From the NCBI RefSeq assembly GCF_004138335.1, contig NZ_RYFW01000001.1, positions 1,488,001 through 1,552,000 on the forward strand: 64,000 bases of DNA. The letters run 5' to 3'. This document shows, one piece after another, positions 1 to 10,964 of this stretch. The notes below the pieces were generated by a model. The model worked only from the letters and a program-made list of their open reading frames with translations, was not told the DNA's origin and did no database searches. The stretch is from Peristeroidobacter agariperforans (GTDB lineage: Bacteria; Pseudomonadota; Gammaproteobacteria; Steroidobacterales; Steroidobacteraceae). A program made the position numbers and the translations under genes. Numbering within the stretch: the first letter of the stretch is position 1; each line of letters begins with the position of its first letter.

Positions 1-183
1 CAGGCCGACCTGGCTCGCGACGTTCGCCAGGGTCATGCCCTTGACGCCGTCGCGATTCAGGATCTCGCTGGCCGCAGCGATGATCGCCTGTTGTTTGCGC
101 GCGTACTTGGTATCGCCGCCACTGGCCTTGGCGGGTCGGCCCTGTGGCGCCGACGCTATAACCTCTTTGTCCGAAGCAGACAT
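1..183 (-). CDS. TetR-family transcriptional regulator, N-terminal part only
   Basis: The gene starts at the ATG at 181-183 and runs leftward out of the window, so only the first 61 codons are visible. After a roughly 25-residue polar leader comes a typical TetR DNA-binding start: a helix with ARKQQAIIAAASEIL, then NRDGVKGMTLANVASQVGL, which matches helices 1 to 3 of the family helix-turn-helix. It lies just downstream of, and in the same direction as, the beta-oxidation operon, separated from it by a strong terminator. TetR proteins next to fad genes often repress them in response to acyl-CoA, so a fatty-acid-degradation regulator is a reasonable guess. The ligand-binding domain is not visible, so the specificity cannot be judged. 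Confidence 0.85.
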   Translation of the reverse strand, partial: MSASDKEVIASAPQGRPAKASGGDTKYARKQQAIIAAASEILNRDGVKGMTLANVASQVGL

Positions 184-285
184 CCGCGGTGATCTCCGAG
201 GAGCGCTCACGTCGCTGTGGGCATTCGCCTCTCTTTGTGCAGCATCCTTCGGGGCTTGTCCACCGGTTCCACACGCCCTGCATCT

Positions 286-323
286 CAAAAAATAAAAAAG
301 GGCGGGATGCATGCATCCCGCCC
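286..323 (-). terminator. Rho-independent terminator of the fad operon
   Basis: A perfect inverted repeat at 300-323 has 10-base arms GGGCGGGATG and CATCCCGCCC around a CATG loop. It is preceded on the plus strand by an A-rich run at 287-299, which becomes a T-rich tract for minus-strand transcription. It sits 50 bases past the thiolase stop codon and separates the operon from the tetR gene. Confidence 0.9.
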
Positions 324-372
324 CTGATTCCTGCCGTTGAGACCGCTGGGTCCCGACGTTGGTTCCGCCAAT

Positions 373-1575
373 TTAGAAGATTTCGAACAAACCCGCAGCG
401 CCCATACCGCCGCCGACGCACATGGTCACGATGCCGTACTTGGCGCCGCGCCGCTTGCCTTCGATCAGCAGGTGGCCGGTCATACGAGCGCCCGACATGC
501 CATATGGGTGGCCGATGGAGATGGCGCCACCGGACACGTTGAGCTTGTCGTTCGGGATGCCCAGCTTGTCACGGATGTACAGCACCTGGCTCGCGAACGC
601 TTCGTTCAATTCCCAAATGCCGATGTCGTCCATCTTCAAGCCGTGCTGCTTCAGCAGCTTCGGCACGGCGAACACCGGGCCGATGCCCATCTCGTCCGGA
701 TCGCAGGCGGCGACCATCATGCCGCGGTACGCGCCGAGCGGCTTGAGTCCGCGCTTCTCCGCTTCCTTCGCTTCCATCAACACGCAGGCGGCTGCGCCGT
801 CGGAGAGCTGCGAAGCATTGCCGGCAGTGATGAACTTGCCTTCCTTGATGCGCTGACCGTTCTTGAACACCGGCTGCAGCTTCTGCAAGTCGGCGAGCGT
901 GGTCTGAGGGCGGTTGCCTTCGTCGAGCTTCAGGTTCACGGCCTTCTCGGAAGTGGCGCCGGTTTCCTTGTCCGTCAATATCATTGTCGACGGCAGCGGC
1001 GCGATCTCGGCGTCGTAACGGCCTTCGGATTGCGCCGTCGCGGTGCGCTGTTGAGATTGCAGCGCATATTCATCCTGAGCTTCGCGGCTGACACCGTAGC
1101 GCTCGGCGACGATTTCGGCCGTCTCGATCATCGTCATATAGATCTGCGGAATGTTCTTGACCAGCCACGGATCGGCGGCGCGGAACTTGTTGACCTTGTC
1201 GTTCTGGACCAGCGAGATCGATTCCACGCCGCCGCCGATGGCGATCTGCATGCCGTCGTGAACGATCTGTTTGGCCGCGGTGGCGATGGCCATCAAGCCC
1301 GACGAGCACTGACGATCCATGCTCATGCCGGACACCGTGACCGGCAGGCCGGCGCGCAGCAGCGCCTGACGGGCAACGTTGCCGCCCGTCGAGCCCTGCT
1401 GCAAGGCGCAGCCCAGAATCACGTCTTCGATCAGAGCGCCGTCGATGCCGGCGCGCTTCACCGCTTCGGCGATCGCATGGCCCGCCAGTTCCTGGCCCTG
1501 AGTGTTGTTGAATGCGCCCCGATAGGCCTTGCCGATCGGCGTGCGCGCGGTGGAAACAATGACTGCTTCACGCAT
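373..1575 (-). CDS. Acetyl-CoA C-acyltransferase (thiolase, beta-oxidation)
   Basis: This is a 400-aa thiolase, close to the usual family length. It should cleave 3-ketoacyl-CoA with CoA to acetyl-CoA and a shortened acyl-CoA in the cytoplasm. Visible signatures are the N-terminal [10 protein letters not shown], the nucleophilic cysteine in [10 protein letters not shown] near residue 87, the NEAFA motif, the catalytic histidine in [11 protein letters not shown] and the C-terminal cysteine in [11 protein letters not shown]. The ATG is 27 bases after the stop of the multifunctional hydratase/dehydrogenase gene on the same strand, so the two form an operon equivalent to fadBA. The operon partner argues for beta-oxidation rather than biosynthetic (PhaA-like) use. 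A FadI-like or FadA-like role cannot be separated from the sequence alone, so no symbol is given. Confidence 0.93.
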   Translation of the reverse strand: MREAVIVSTARTPIGKAYRGAFNNTQGQELAGHAIAEAVKRAGIDGALIEDVILGCALQQGSTGGNVARQALLRAGLPVTVSGMSMDRQCSSGLMAIATAAKQIVHDGMQIAIGGGVESISLVQNDKVNKFRAADPWLVKNIPQIYMTMIETAEIVAERYGVSREAQDEYALQSQQRTATAQSEGRYDAEIAPLPSTMILTDKETGATSEKAVNLKLDEGNRPQTTLADLQKLQPVFKNGQRIKEGKFITAGNASQLSDGAAACVLMEAKEAEKRGLKPLGAYRGMMVAACDPDEMGIGPVFAVPKLLKQHGLKMDDIGIWELNEAFASQVLYIRDKLGIPNDKLNVSGGAISIGHPYGMSGARMTGHLLIEGKRRGAKYGIVTMCVGGGMGAAGLFEIF

Positions 1576-1602
1576 GGGATGATTTCCTTACGTCGGCGGT
1601 GG

Positions 1603-3684
<2,082 letters not shown>

Positions 3685-3842
3685 CGGTGCGTCTCCTGTT
3701 GACTTGATTTGATCGGTCCGCGAGGCGGAATGACGCGGCTGACGGATTCGTTCCGCCCTGCTTGTCGACGTCGCGGGGCCGGCATTATGGCGCACTTTCA
3801 CGCGTTTTACCGCAGTGCAAAGTATTCCGCAGGGCGGGCTTT

Positions 3843-3856
3843 TTACCAACCGGTAA
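3843..3856. promoter_or_regulatory. Candidate operator palindrome upstream of the fad operon
   Basis: TTACC-AACC-GGTAA is a perfect 5-base inverted repeat with a 4-base centre, about 160 bases upstream of the FadB-like start in the 230-base gap before the next gene. Its ACC-N4-GGT core resembles operators bound by TetR-family repressors of acyl-CoA metabolism. That the nearby TetR protein binds it is only a guess. I saw nothing else definable in this gap. Confidence 0.3.
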
Positions 3857-3915
3857 TCAAGTACTTAGCGCCGGCGAAAGTCGCGCCTTTCGCCGAGCGT
3901 CGGATGGTCGGACAA

Positions 3916-5403
3916 TCACCGCCGGGCGCTGGGTTTGGTCGTCGTGCCCGAATGCATCTTGCAGCCGTACAGCTGCGGTTCCGCAGAACACACGTCCGCA
4001 ACGCCTTGCTCTTGCCAGAATGCGGGCAGGCCCGCAGCGCTCACCACTTGTTCGAAGCGCGGATGCTGGCGCAAGAATTTTGTTTGTGGCATCCACAGCA
4101 CGCGCAGCGGCAACCGTTCGCCTTGACGCTGCAAACGGGACATGCGGTTGAAAACGAACTCGGGTTGTTTCAACGCCGTGCCACAAAGAATTTCCGTCGA
4201 CGGATCGATCTGCTGCTCGCTCGCGGCCAGCGTCACTGCCTGTAGTGCCTGTGGAATGTGGCGGCGATTGTCCGCCGCGAGCAGCAGCGGCTCGGCCCAG
4301 CGATTGAAATCCTGACTGCTCAGCGCGCCTCGCAATATTTCTTTTGCGGACGAATTGTCGCCGGCGAGCATGGCTTCGAGCGCGCGCACCGGCGATGGCG
4401 TCGACTGGAGTAACGGCGGAGCAGGCGTCGTCGTGAGAGTGTACGAGAAACATTCGTTCGCGCCGATGCTCTGCGGCTGTACGACGACGGCTTGAGCGGC
4501 GAACGGCGCGGCTTCTTTATATCTCCCGGCATCGACGAGCAGGCAGGCAAGACCTTCGAGCGCCGCGCCGGTTTGCACGTCGAGCGTCAAGGCTCGCTGG
4601 AATTGCTCGCGCGCGGCAACCCATTCGTTGCGTCGTAAATGGGCGAGACCGAGCGCGGCGTGCGCATCGGCAATTTCTTCATCGAGGGTGAGTGCGTGTT
4701 CGGCGCTGCTCTCGGCCAGCTGCGTCAGCGATGTTTCGTCTTCGCCGCCCAGGCTCAGATAGCCCGCGGCGAGCGCGCCCCACGCACGAGCAAACTTCGG
4801 CTGACTGCGAATCAGCGACTCGAGCCGCTCCACCGAGCGCGCGCGACTCGGAGTTGCGGGCGGTTGTGTGAATCCCGCGCTTTGCGAGCCCGACCATTCG
4901 AGCGAGGTATTGAGAAACGTATCGTAGGCCTTCGCGTCGTCGGTGCCGATCAGCGAAATCCAATCGCCGGTCGTATGCGCAGCGTTCAGAAAACGGGGCA
5001 GCGCCGTGGCGAACGCGCTGATGGTTGCCAGACGAGTGTCATCCGGCAACGGCAGAGGGCTCTCTCGATCGACGTTTTCGTCCGGCGCAATCAACGCGAG
5101 GTTCGCTTGCTTGCCGTCGGCGCCCAGGGTCACGCGCAACGTGAATACTTTGGGATCGGCGGGATCGGTCGAGACCGCAGACACGTGCATCTTGCCGCGA
5201 GTCAGCAGATGGTTGAGCTCGTAGCGCAGCCACGCGATATCGGCATTCTCTGCTTCGCTCTGCAGTTGCAGGCGCAGAGGCTTGGAGGCGTGGAATTCCT
5301 CCCGCACCGGCGCAGGAGGAATGACTGGCTCGGGTGTTTCGGGCGTGCAGCTGCGAAGAATCGGCCAGGAGACGAGCGCGGCGAGCAGGAGCAAGCCCGC
5401 CAC
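3916..5403 (-). CDS. Membrane-anchored or exported TPR protein
   Basis: Starting at the GTG at 5403, the product is about 495 aa and opens with a hydrophobic segment (AGLLLLAALVSWPILRSC), a signal anchor or weak signal peptide. A region of unknown fold follows. TPR-like helices rich in small residues (ALGLAHLRRNEWVAAREQF and GLACLLVDAGRYKEAAPFA) lie at about residues 230-330. The reading frame is open further upstream, but that part encodes NRQPLTA-like peptides made by a DNA repeat, so I place the start just inside the repeat border. The ribosome-binding site there is poor. The enzyme function is unknown; a scaffold role is typical for TPR proteins. It lies 120 bases after the beta-helix lipoprotein gene on the same strand, so co-transcription through the repeat is possible. 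Confidence 0.6.
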   Translation of the reverse strand: MAGLLLLAALVSWPILRSCTPETPEPVIPPAPVREEFHASKPLRLQLQSEAENADIAWLRYELNHLLTRGKMHVSAVSTDPADPKVFTLRVTLGADGKQANLALIAPDENVDRESPLPLPDDTRLATISAFATALPRFLNAAHTTGDWISLIGTDDAKAYDTFLNTSLEWSGSQSAGFTQPPATPSRARSVERLESLIRSQPKFARAWGALAAGYLSLGGEDETSLTQLAESSAEHALTLDEEIADAHAALGLAHLRRNEWVAAREQFQRALTLDVQTGAALEGLACLLVDAGRYKEAAPFAAQAVVVQPQSIGANECFSYTLTTTPAPPLLQSTPSPVRALEAMLAGDNSSAKEILRGALSSQDFNRWAEPLLLAADNRRHIPQALQAVTLAASEQQIDPSTEILCGTALKQPEFVFNRMSRLQRQGERLPLRVLWMPQTKFLRQHPRFEQVVSAAGLPAFWQEQGVADVCSAEPQLYGCKMHSGTTTKPSARR

Positions 5404-5409
5404 TCTCTT

Positions 5410-5525
5410 GGCGGTTAGCGGTTGGCGGTTAGCGGTTGGGGGTTGGGTCGGAGATTCCACAGGGCGCGAGTGTAGTGCGGCTGCCCCACCAACCGCCAAC
5501 CGCGAACCGCCAACCGCCAACCGCT
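5410..5525. repeat. Inverted repeat built from AACCGCC/GGCGGTT heptads
   Basis: The left arm (5410-5447) is a run of GGCGGTT and AGCGGTT units. The right arm (5487-5525) is the complementary run of CCAACCG and CGAACCG units. The two arms can pair into a long imperfect hairpin with about a 40-base loop. The right arm begins at the stop codon of the upstream lipoprotein gene, and the left arm ends at the probable start of the TPR gene. It therefore fills the intergenic space, as REP-like elements do. Confidence 0.75.
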
Positions 5526-6441
5526 ACTTCCACTGATTGCCGCCCTGATCGAGCACGCTCGCGAACTCCGCCCGGCGCGGTACGCCCTCGAAAGTGGAGG
5601 TGCGCACGAACATCTTGGCGCGATCGGTGGCGTTGAACGAGCCGTTCTGTCCTTCGATATGGCTGTTGGCCACGTGCACAATGGCGTCTTCGACGATCAA
5701 GCCCGTGCCGGTCGCCACGATGGTGCTGTTGGTGATGTACAGCTCACAGCCGCCGCGAGCGATGATCGCGTCACCTTCCACGTACATCTTGCGGTCGTCG
5801 AGCCTCAGCATGCGTTTGCCTTCGCAGATGATGGGCTCGGTGGGCCGTACGCCGGCCGCGTTCGCTGGAGTCGAAGCGTTACCCCTGCCGGAACTGACGA
5901 TGCTGACGCCAGGACCGGAGACACGCAGCGTGCCGCCGGTGCGGTCGATCGTGTAATTCGACTCGGCGGCCTGAGCTCGTTCGGCTGCGGCGGCGGGTGA
6001 GTTGTCGACGACTTGAGCCGGCTGCGCGGGCTCGGCCGGACTTGCCGGAGCAGCCGGGCTGGCCGGTGCTGCTGCGGGCGCGGGCGGTGCCGCGGCGGTC
6101 GTCGCTTCCGGCGCAGGCAACGGCGCTGCAACTGTCGACGGCGATTTCAAATGCGCGACCGGCGCGGCGGCCAGCTCGTTCAGGTTGATGGTTTGAACTT
6201 GACCGGTCGAGCGGTCGCGGACCGTGAACACGCGAGTCTGTGTGTCACTCGCCAGTACTTCGTATCGCGGATTGCGTTCCAAGGCGGTGCGCGCCCAGGT
6301 CAATTCGGCCGGCTCGCTGGGCAATGTGGAGGCTTGTTCGCCGCCGCGACTACACGCGCCGAGCACGGCGAGCGCGACACAGCTGAGAGCGACGCGAGCG
6401 GTCGGGAAACGGGCTGCTGAGCGGATGACGAGTGACGACAT
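5524..6441 (-). CDS. Lipoprotein with Pro/Ala linker and beta-helix-like C-terminus
   Basis: The product is 305 aa from the ATG at 6441. A signal peptide ends in the lipobox LGAC, so the protein should be lipid-anchored. A short domain containing RYEVLASDTQTRVFTVRDR is followed by a linker at about residues 105-165 made almost only of Pro and Ala. The C-terminal third has short beta-strand repeats (ELYITNSTIVATGTGLIVED, IVHVANSHIEGQNGSF) that look like a right-handed parallel beta-helix. No catalytic motif is evident. The frame is open upstream to 6531, but that leader lacks signal-peptide features. The Pro/Ala linker could let the domain reach across the periplasm or cell wall. The function is unknown. 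Confidence 0.7.
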   Translation of the reverse strand: MSSLVIRSAARFPTARVALSCVALAVLGACSRGGEQASTLPSEPAELTWARTALERNPRYEVLASDTQTRVFTVRDRSTGQVQTINLNELAAAPVAHLKSPSTVAAPLPAPEATTAAAPPAPAAAPASPAAPASPAEPAQPAQVVDNSPAAAAERAQAAESNYTIDRTGGTLRVSGPGVSIVSSGRGNASTPANAAGVRPTEPIICEGKRMLRLDDRKMYVEGDAIIARGGCELYITNSTIVATGTGLIVEDAIVHVANSHIEGQNGSFNATDRAKMFVRTSTFEGVPRRAEFASVLDQGGNQWK

Positions 6442-6569
6442 GACGGGTCTCCAGAAGCAGATCGCTATCGTCACTCCAGCGGCGACGAGAGTCCATCTCT
6501 TCTGTTCGGCGGACGCGTCGAGTTGGATCACCGGCGGCCATTGATGACCGCCGCCGGAGATATGTCACA

Positions 6570-7670
6570 TCAGCTTTTCGTTTTCAGTTGCTTGAGCAGC
6601 TCGGCTTCGCGTTCCGCAGTGAGACCGGCGCGCAATTTGGCTTTCTGCTCGGCCGGACGCTGCTCGTGCCAGGCGAGCGTGTCTTTGATGGTTGTATCCA
6701 GATCGCGGAAACGCAGGCCTTGCGCGACGGCTCGCGCCGAGCTGACCAGCGTCGCGCCGGCTTCTTTGCCGACCGGCGGCGCCCAGATCGGAATCTCGCC
6801 GTTCTCGACCAGCTTCTGCTGCTCGATGAACGACTGGCTCGCCCAGGTGAACGAGGCGTTCGATTTGGCAATGCGCTTGCTGGCGTCGAGCAACTCGCCC
6901 ATGGTCACGGAGCCCGGCGGATTGCACAGGTTGTAACGACCTTTGATCTTGCGCTCGACACAGGCGCGCATGAAGTCGGCCATATCACGCACGTCGATGA
7001 ATTGAACCGTATCGGCCGCAGTGCCCGGCGCCAGCACTTCGCCGCCGCGAGCTACGCGCACTGGCCAGTAGGTGAAACGATCCGACGAGTCGCCCGGTCC
7101 GACGATATAGGAAGGACGGATCACGGCCTGGTTGTCGCCGAAAGTCTGCTCGACAATTTTTTCGCAAGCGGCTTTGAGCCCGCCGTAGTTGTCGTTGGTG
7201 ATCTCGGTCGCGTCGGGATCTTTCAGTTCCGCCAGCTTGTAGTCCTCGTCGATGCCGGGGGGCGTCAGATCCGCGTAGGCCGAAATGCTCGACACATAGA
7301 TGTAGTGCTGAGTGTGGCCCTTCAACAAATCGGCGCTCAGCTTCACCTGCTTGGGGAAGTAGCCGGAGTTGTCGACGACTACATCCCAATCGCGGCCCTT
7401 GAGCACATCGAGCGGACCGGCGCGGTCGCCGATCAAAGTCTCCACGTCCTTGAACAGGCCAGGATTGCGCTTGCCACGATTCAGCAGCGTCAGCTGGTGA
7501 CCGGCAGCCTGCAGCTCGCGCACCAGATGCGGACCGCTGATGCCGGTGCCGCCGAGGATCAGCACTTTCATGGGTTTCACTTTCGTCTCCGCGGCGAACG
7601 TTTCTGCCGCGAGCAGTGTTGCCGCCCCAGCCATCAGCAGCGCTTCACGTCGATTGATCGAAATGGTCAT
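6570..7670 (-). CDS. Tat-exported NAD(P)-dependent epimerase/dehydratase-family protein
   Basis: The product is 366 aa from the ATG at 7670, which overlaps the stop of the upstream peptidase gene in ATGA. The N-terminus INRREALLMAGAATLLAAETFA has the twin arginines and hydrophobic core of a Tat signal, fitting a folded cofactor-bound protein sent to the periplasm. The Rossmann motif KVLILGGTGISGPHLV starts near residue 33. SSISAYAD and the later YGGLKAACE carry the Ser and Tyr/Lys of extended short-chain dehydrogenases; in the latter the YxxxK spacing is kept. Related twin-arginine proteins are usually annotated as NAD-dependent epimerases of unknown substrate. The overlap with the S9 peptidase gene implies translational coupling. 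Confidence 0.8.
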   Translation of the reverse strand: MTISINRREALLMAGAATLLAAETFAAETKVKPMKVLILGGTGISGPHLVRELQAAGHQLTLLNRGKRNPGLFKDVETLIGDRAGPLDVLKGRDWDVVVDNSGYFPKQVKLSADLLKGHTQHYIYVSSISAYADLTPPGIDEDYKLAELKDPDATEITNDNYGGLKAACEKIVEQTFGDNQAVIRPSYIVGPGDSSDRFTYWPVRVARGGEVLAPGTAADTVQFIDVRDMADFMRACVERKIKGRYNLCNPPGSVTMGELLDASKRIAKSNASFTWASQSFIEQQKLVENGEIPIWAPPVGKEAGATLVSSARAVAQGLRFRDLDTTIKDTLAWHEQRPAEQKAKLRAGLTAEREAELLKQLKTKS

Positions 7671-9823
7671 TGGGACACCTTGGTTTGAGTCGACTGGCTC
7701 GGTGCGGCCGACACCGCGCTGGCGTCGCCCGGGCCCGGTCGCACATATTTTTCCAGCCACTGCCGCGAGGTCTCGTACCAGAACAACGAGTTCTGCGGCT
7801 TCAGGATCCAGTGGTTCTCGTCGGGGAAGTACACCAGCTTGCTGGGCACGCCACGGTTCTGCAGCGCGTTGAACAGCTCCAGCCCATGGTTCACCGGCAC
7901 GCGCCGGTCGAGCTGGCCGTGAATCACCAGCGTCGGCGTCTTGAAGTTCGCGGCGAAGGTGTGCGGCGAGTTGCGCGCGAAGCGTTCGACGTCGTCCCAG
8001 AATTCGCCGTAGCGTTTCTTGTCCGCCCCGTAGTCGCTGCTGTATTGAGTGTAGGAGTTGTACACCGCTGCGTGCGCCACCAATGTTTTGAACGGATGCG
8101 GCTTGCCCAACAATGAAGACGCAAGATACCCGCCAAAACTGCCGCCGCCAGCGGCCATTCGTTCAGTGTCCAGCCACGGCTGGGCGCGGAACCAGTCGGC
8201 GGCCTTGATGGTGTCTTCGTAAGGCAGCGCCATCCATTCCTTGGTGATGGAGTCGGTCCACGCCTGGCCGAAGCCGCTCGAGCCATGGAAGTTGTGCCAG
8301 GCCGTGACATAGCCCCAGTTGGCGAACACCTGCGCATTCCAGCGCCATTGATAAGCATCGGTGACGCCGTTGTGCGGGCCGCCGTGCAGGAGCAGATACA
8401 GCGGCCACTTGCGATCCGGCGTGAAGTTCGGCGGATAAACCACCCACATCTGCACGTCTTCGTTGTTGGCGCCTTTATAAGTGACGCTCTCGACCTTGCC
8501 CGGAGTGAGCCGCGCCAGCACGGCATCATTGAAGTCAGACAACTTCGTGGCCGCACCGGTGCGCGCGATGATGCTCACGAGCGTGGGCGGTTCGGTAAAG
8601 CTTTGGCGCAGGCCGACGATCACCGGCCCGCTGCCCGCGATTGCGAGCGAGTCGAAGCTGTGCTCGCGAGTCACGGGCTTCGGCTCGCCCCCGCCGATGT
8701 CGAAGCGATAGATGCGACGCGTGCCGGCGTCGTCGATGGCGCCGAACAGCGATGAGCTGTCGGGCGCCCACACGAGGCCGTCGGCAGAACGGTCCCACTC
8801 TTCGGTGAGATTGCGCAGCTGGCTGCCACGACGGTCGTACAACATGAGCCGCGCGCGGTCGGCGTAGAAGTCTCTGATCACCTGGCGACGGAACGCGAGC
8901 GACCGACCGTCCGGACTGTACAGCGGCACGGTGTCGTCGCCGGTGTTGTCCTTGGTCAGATTGGTGAGATTCTGCGGCGAGCCGCCTTCCACCGGCAGCG
9001 TGAAAATATCGAAGTTCGGCTCGATGCCGCTGCTGTCATTGTTGACCGCGAACGCGACCTCGGCGCCGTCCGGCGAGATGTCATAAGAATTCCCATCGGG
9101 TTCGGCGCGATCCAGCGAAACGCCGGCGTTGCGCGTGATGGCCTGCGGCTCGCCGCCATCGATGCTGACGGAATATATGTGCGTGTCGCGGTCGTCGAGA
9201 AAATGGTCCCAGTGGCTGACCGGCGCTTTCTCCCACACGCGCGCGGTCATTTTCGCGTCGTTGCGCTCGGTCATGCGCTTGTCCATGTCGGCCCACGTGT
9301 CCAGATCGGTCCACACCTGCGACAGGAAGGCAATGCGTCGCGAATCCGGAAACCACTTCGGCGCAATCACGCCGGTCGGAACATTGGTCACACGACGCGC
9401 TTCGCCGCCGTTGACCGCGATGACATAAAGCTGCTGTTGCTTATCGTCGCCGCGCTTGCCGACGAACGCGATCATCTCGCCGTCCGGGCTCCACACCGGC
9501 GATGAGGCCGAGCCGCCAGAGCTGGTGAGCTGGCGCGCTTTGCCTGGCTTGGTCGGGATCAGCCACAGATCGGTGTCGCCCTTGTTCTTGTCGACGTCGA
9601 AGCGCGTGACCGGCACAACCGACACGCGGCCGTCAGGAGAAATATCGGGAGTGCCGAGTCGTTGCAGCTGCCACATCGCTGTGGCGGTGTAGGGCTCGGC
9701 GTGCGCGGAGGCCGCGAGCACGATGCCGGCGAGGAGTGCGACCACGACGCTGCGAGCGCTGTGCGAGTTTTGCTTATGACAATGCCCGCGCGGGCGTCTG
9801 CGAATGGGCGGCATGCGGATCAT
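7667..9823 (-). CDS. Secreted S9-family prolyl oligopeptidase-type peptidase
   Basis: This 718-aa protein has an N-terminal signal peptide (VVVALLAGIVLAASAHA), preceded by an unusually long basic leader; a second ATG three codons in is an alternative start. Residues about 55-430 contain beta-propeller blades with repeated SPDG and PDSRRIAF motifs. The C-terminal alpha/beta-hydrolase domain has the nucleophile motif GGGSFGGYLAS, the acid region VIHGQLDRRVP and the histidine in DENHWI. Such enzymes cleave short peptides, as dipeptidyl or acylaminoacyl peptidases, in the periplasm. The stop overlaps the next gene's start. Exact specificity is not readable from sequence. Confidence 0.9.
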   Translation of the reverse strand: MIRMPPIRRRPRGHCHKQNSHSARSVVVALLAGIVLAASAHAEPYTATAMWQLQRLGTPDISPDGRVSVVPVTRFDVDKNKGDTDLWLIPTKPGKARQLTSSGGSASSPVWSPDGEMIAFVGKRGDDKQQQLYVIAVNGGEARRVTNVPTGVIAPKWFPDSRRIAFLSQVWTDLDTWADMDKRMTERNDAKMTARVWEKAPVSHWDHFLDDRDTHIYSVSIDGGEPQAITRNAGVSLDRAEPDGNSYDISPDGAEVAFAVNNDSSGIEPNFDIFTLPVEGGSPQNLTNLTKDNTGDDTVPLYSPDGRSLAFRRQVIRDFYADRARLMLYDRRGSQLRNLTEEWDRSADGLVWAPDSSSLFGAIDDAGTRRIYRFDIGGGEPKPVTREHSFDSLAIAGSGPVIVGLRQSFTEPPTLVSIIARTGAATKLSDFNDAVLARLTPGKVESVTYKGANNEDVQMWVVYPPNFTPDRKWPLYLLLHGGPHNGVTDAYQWRWNAQVFANWGYVTAWHNFHGSSGFGQAWTDSITKEWMALPYEDTIKAADWFRAQPWLDTERMAAGGGSFGGYLASSLLGKPHPFKTLVAHAAVYNSYTQYSSDYGADKKRYGEFWDDVERFARNSPHTFAANFKTPTLVIHGQLDRRVPVNHGLELFNALQNRGVPSKLVYFPDENHWILKPQNSLFWYETSRQWLEKYVRPGPGDASAVSAAPSQSTQTKVSQ

Positions 9824-10042
9824 CGGTGTGCCTCGTGCTGTTCGAATCCAGTCGGTGCAATTGACATTAGTCTATCCAAGCGCCTGACCGTGCTGTGCAA
9901 GCTGAGAAGTGGGTCCATTTCTTCGCTGTCATCGCTACGTACACTTTCGACTGTCCAGCAAGTGCGCGGCCCAGCTTAAATGCGCGACCCGCGCGCACGG
10001 CTCGCTAGAGCCACGCTCAACTCGCACGGAGGCGTCGGTCGC

Positions 10043-10921
10043 ATGGAGCGTCAGAAAAGGGGACTTCGAGTGATCCAAGCCAAGTATCGTAATCGCCTGC
10101 CTTTGCCCCAGCCCGCCGTCGTGCACGTGCGCCGTTCCTACGCCGAGAGCCGTCACGGCCAGATTCATCTGTCCACGGCGTACCCTTCGGGAGGCGGTTT
10201 TGACGAGCGTACACCGGTTATCTGCCTGCATCACAGTGGCGGATCCGGCCGTTTGTTCTCGCCCATCCTGCGCGAGCTGGGACACGATCGGAGCGTCTAT
10301 GCGCCCGACCTGCCGGGCCACGGCAATTCCGACCCGGCCAGCAGCAAGGCGACCGTCGCCGACCTGGCCGCCGCGATCGGCGATTTCATCGATAGCCTGC
10401 GTCTGCGCAATGTCGATCTCGCCGGTTATCAGCTCGGCGCGCTGGTGGCGGCCGAGCTCGCCATTACCCGTCCGCAGAGCATCCGTCGCGTGATGCTGTG
10501 GGGCGTGCCGTCCTACTCCGCGCAGGACCGCGCGTCACTACTGCAGAACGTGCCGTCGCCTGGCTCGCGTGAAGACGGCAGCGATGTATCGGACGAATGG
10601 CGCCGGATACTCGAGCGTCGCGGACCGGGCGCGCCCATCAGTGCTTTGACCGATGAGCTGGGCGATCGGCTGCGCGCGGGCGCCAGCGGCGCACGCTCGT
10701 ACGTCGCGATGGTCGAATATCCTGCGTCGGAGCGCCTGCCGCTGGTGAAACAGTCGGCGCTGGTGCTGCGCTTGAAGGATGAATTCTGGGAGCACTCGGG
10801 ACGCGCTCGCGCCTCGTTGCCGAATGGCTCGATGCTCGATCTGCCCGACTACGGCCAGGGTTTCCTGAGCGCGGCTCCGCAGCGGTTCACGTCCGTGGCC
10901 CGCGAATTCTTCGATCGTTGA
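10043..10921 (+). CDS. Alpha/beta-hydrolase-fold protein with glutamines at catalytic positions
   Basis: The product is about 292 aa. I use the ATG at 10043, with GGAGG 10 bases upstream; a GTG at 10070 preceded by AAAAGGGGA is equally plausible. The fold is clear: CLHHSGGSGRLF (oxyanion strand), VYAPDLPGHGNSD, then the nucleophile-elbow position and a C-terminal helix. The elbow reads LAGYQLGALVA, where Gln replaces the usual Ser, and near the C-terminus PDYGQGFL has Gln where the catalytic His is expected. It is therefore unlikely to be a normal serine hydrolase. It may be a binding protein, a cofactor-independent lyase or oxygenase, or a catalytically different subfamily. It is a single gene between opposite-strand genes. 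Confidence 0.75.
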   Translation: MERQKRGLRVIQAKYRNRLPLPQPAVVHVRRSYAESRHGQIHLSTAYPSGGGFDERTPVICLHHSGGSGRLFSPILRELGHDRSVYAPDLPGHGNSDPASSKATVADLAAAIGDFIDSLRLRNVDLAGYQLGALVAAELAITRPQSIRRVMLWGVPSYSAQDRASLLQNVPSPGSREDGSDVSDEWRRILERRGPGAPISALTDELGDRLRAGASGARSYVAMVEYPASERLPLVKQSALVLRLKDEFWEHSGRARASLPNGSMLDLPDYGQGFLSAAPQRFTSVAREFFDR

Positions 10922-10929
10922 TCAACCAG

Positions 10930-10964
10930 GCTGGCGAGGAGCGCTCACATCGAGCGCTCCCAGC
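10930..10964. terminator. Inverted repeat between convergent genes
   Basis: GGAGCGCTC (10938-10946) and GAGCGCTCC (10952-10960) form a perfect 9-base stem with a 5-base loop. It is extended by outer GCTGG and CCAGC arms. It lies where the hydrolase-fold gene and the opposite-strand membrane-protein gene converge and covers the latter's stop codon. There is no T tract on either side, so a terminator role is only possible. Confidence 0.4.

Noticed and set aside
3718-3742. GGAAC followed by CGTC on the minus strand upstream of the fad operon
   Set aside because: The spacer is 14 bases and the -10 element is CGTC, so it fails the consensus in two ways.
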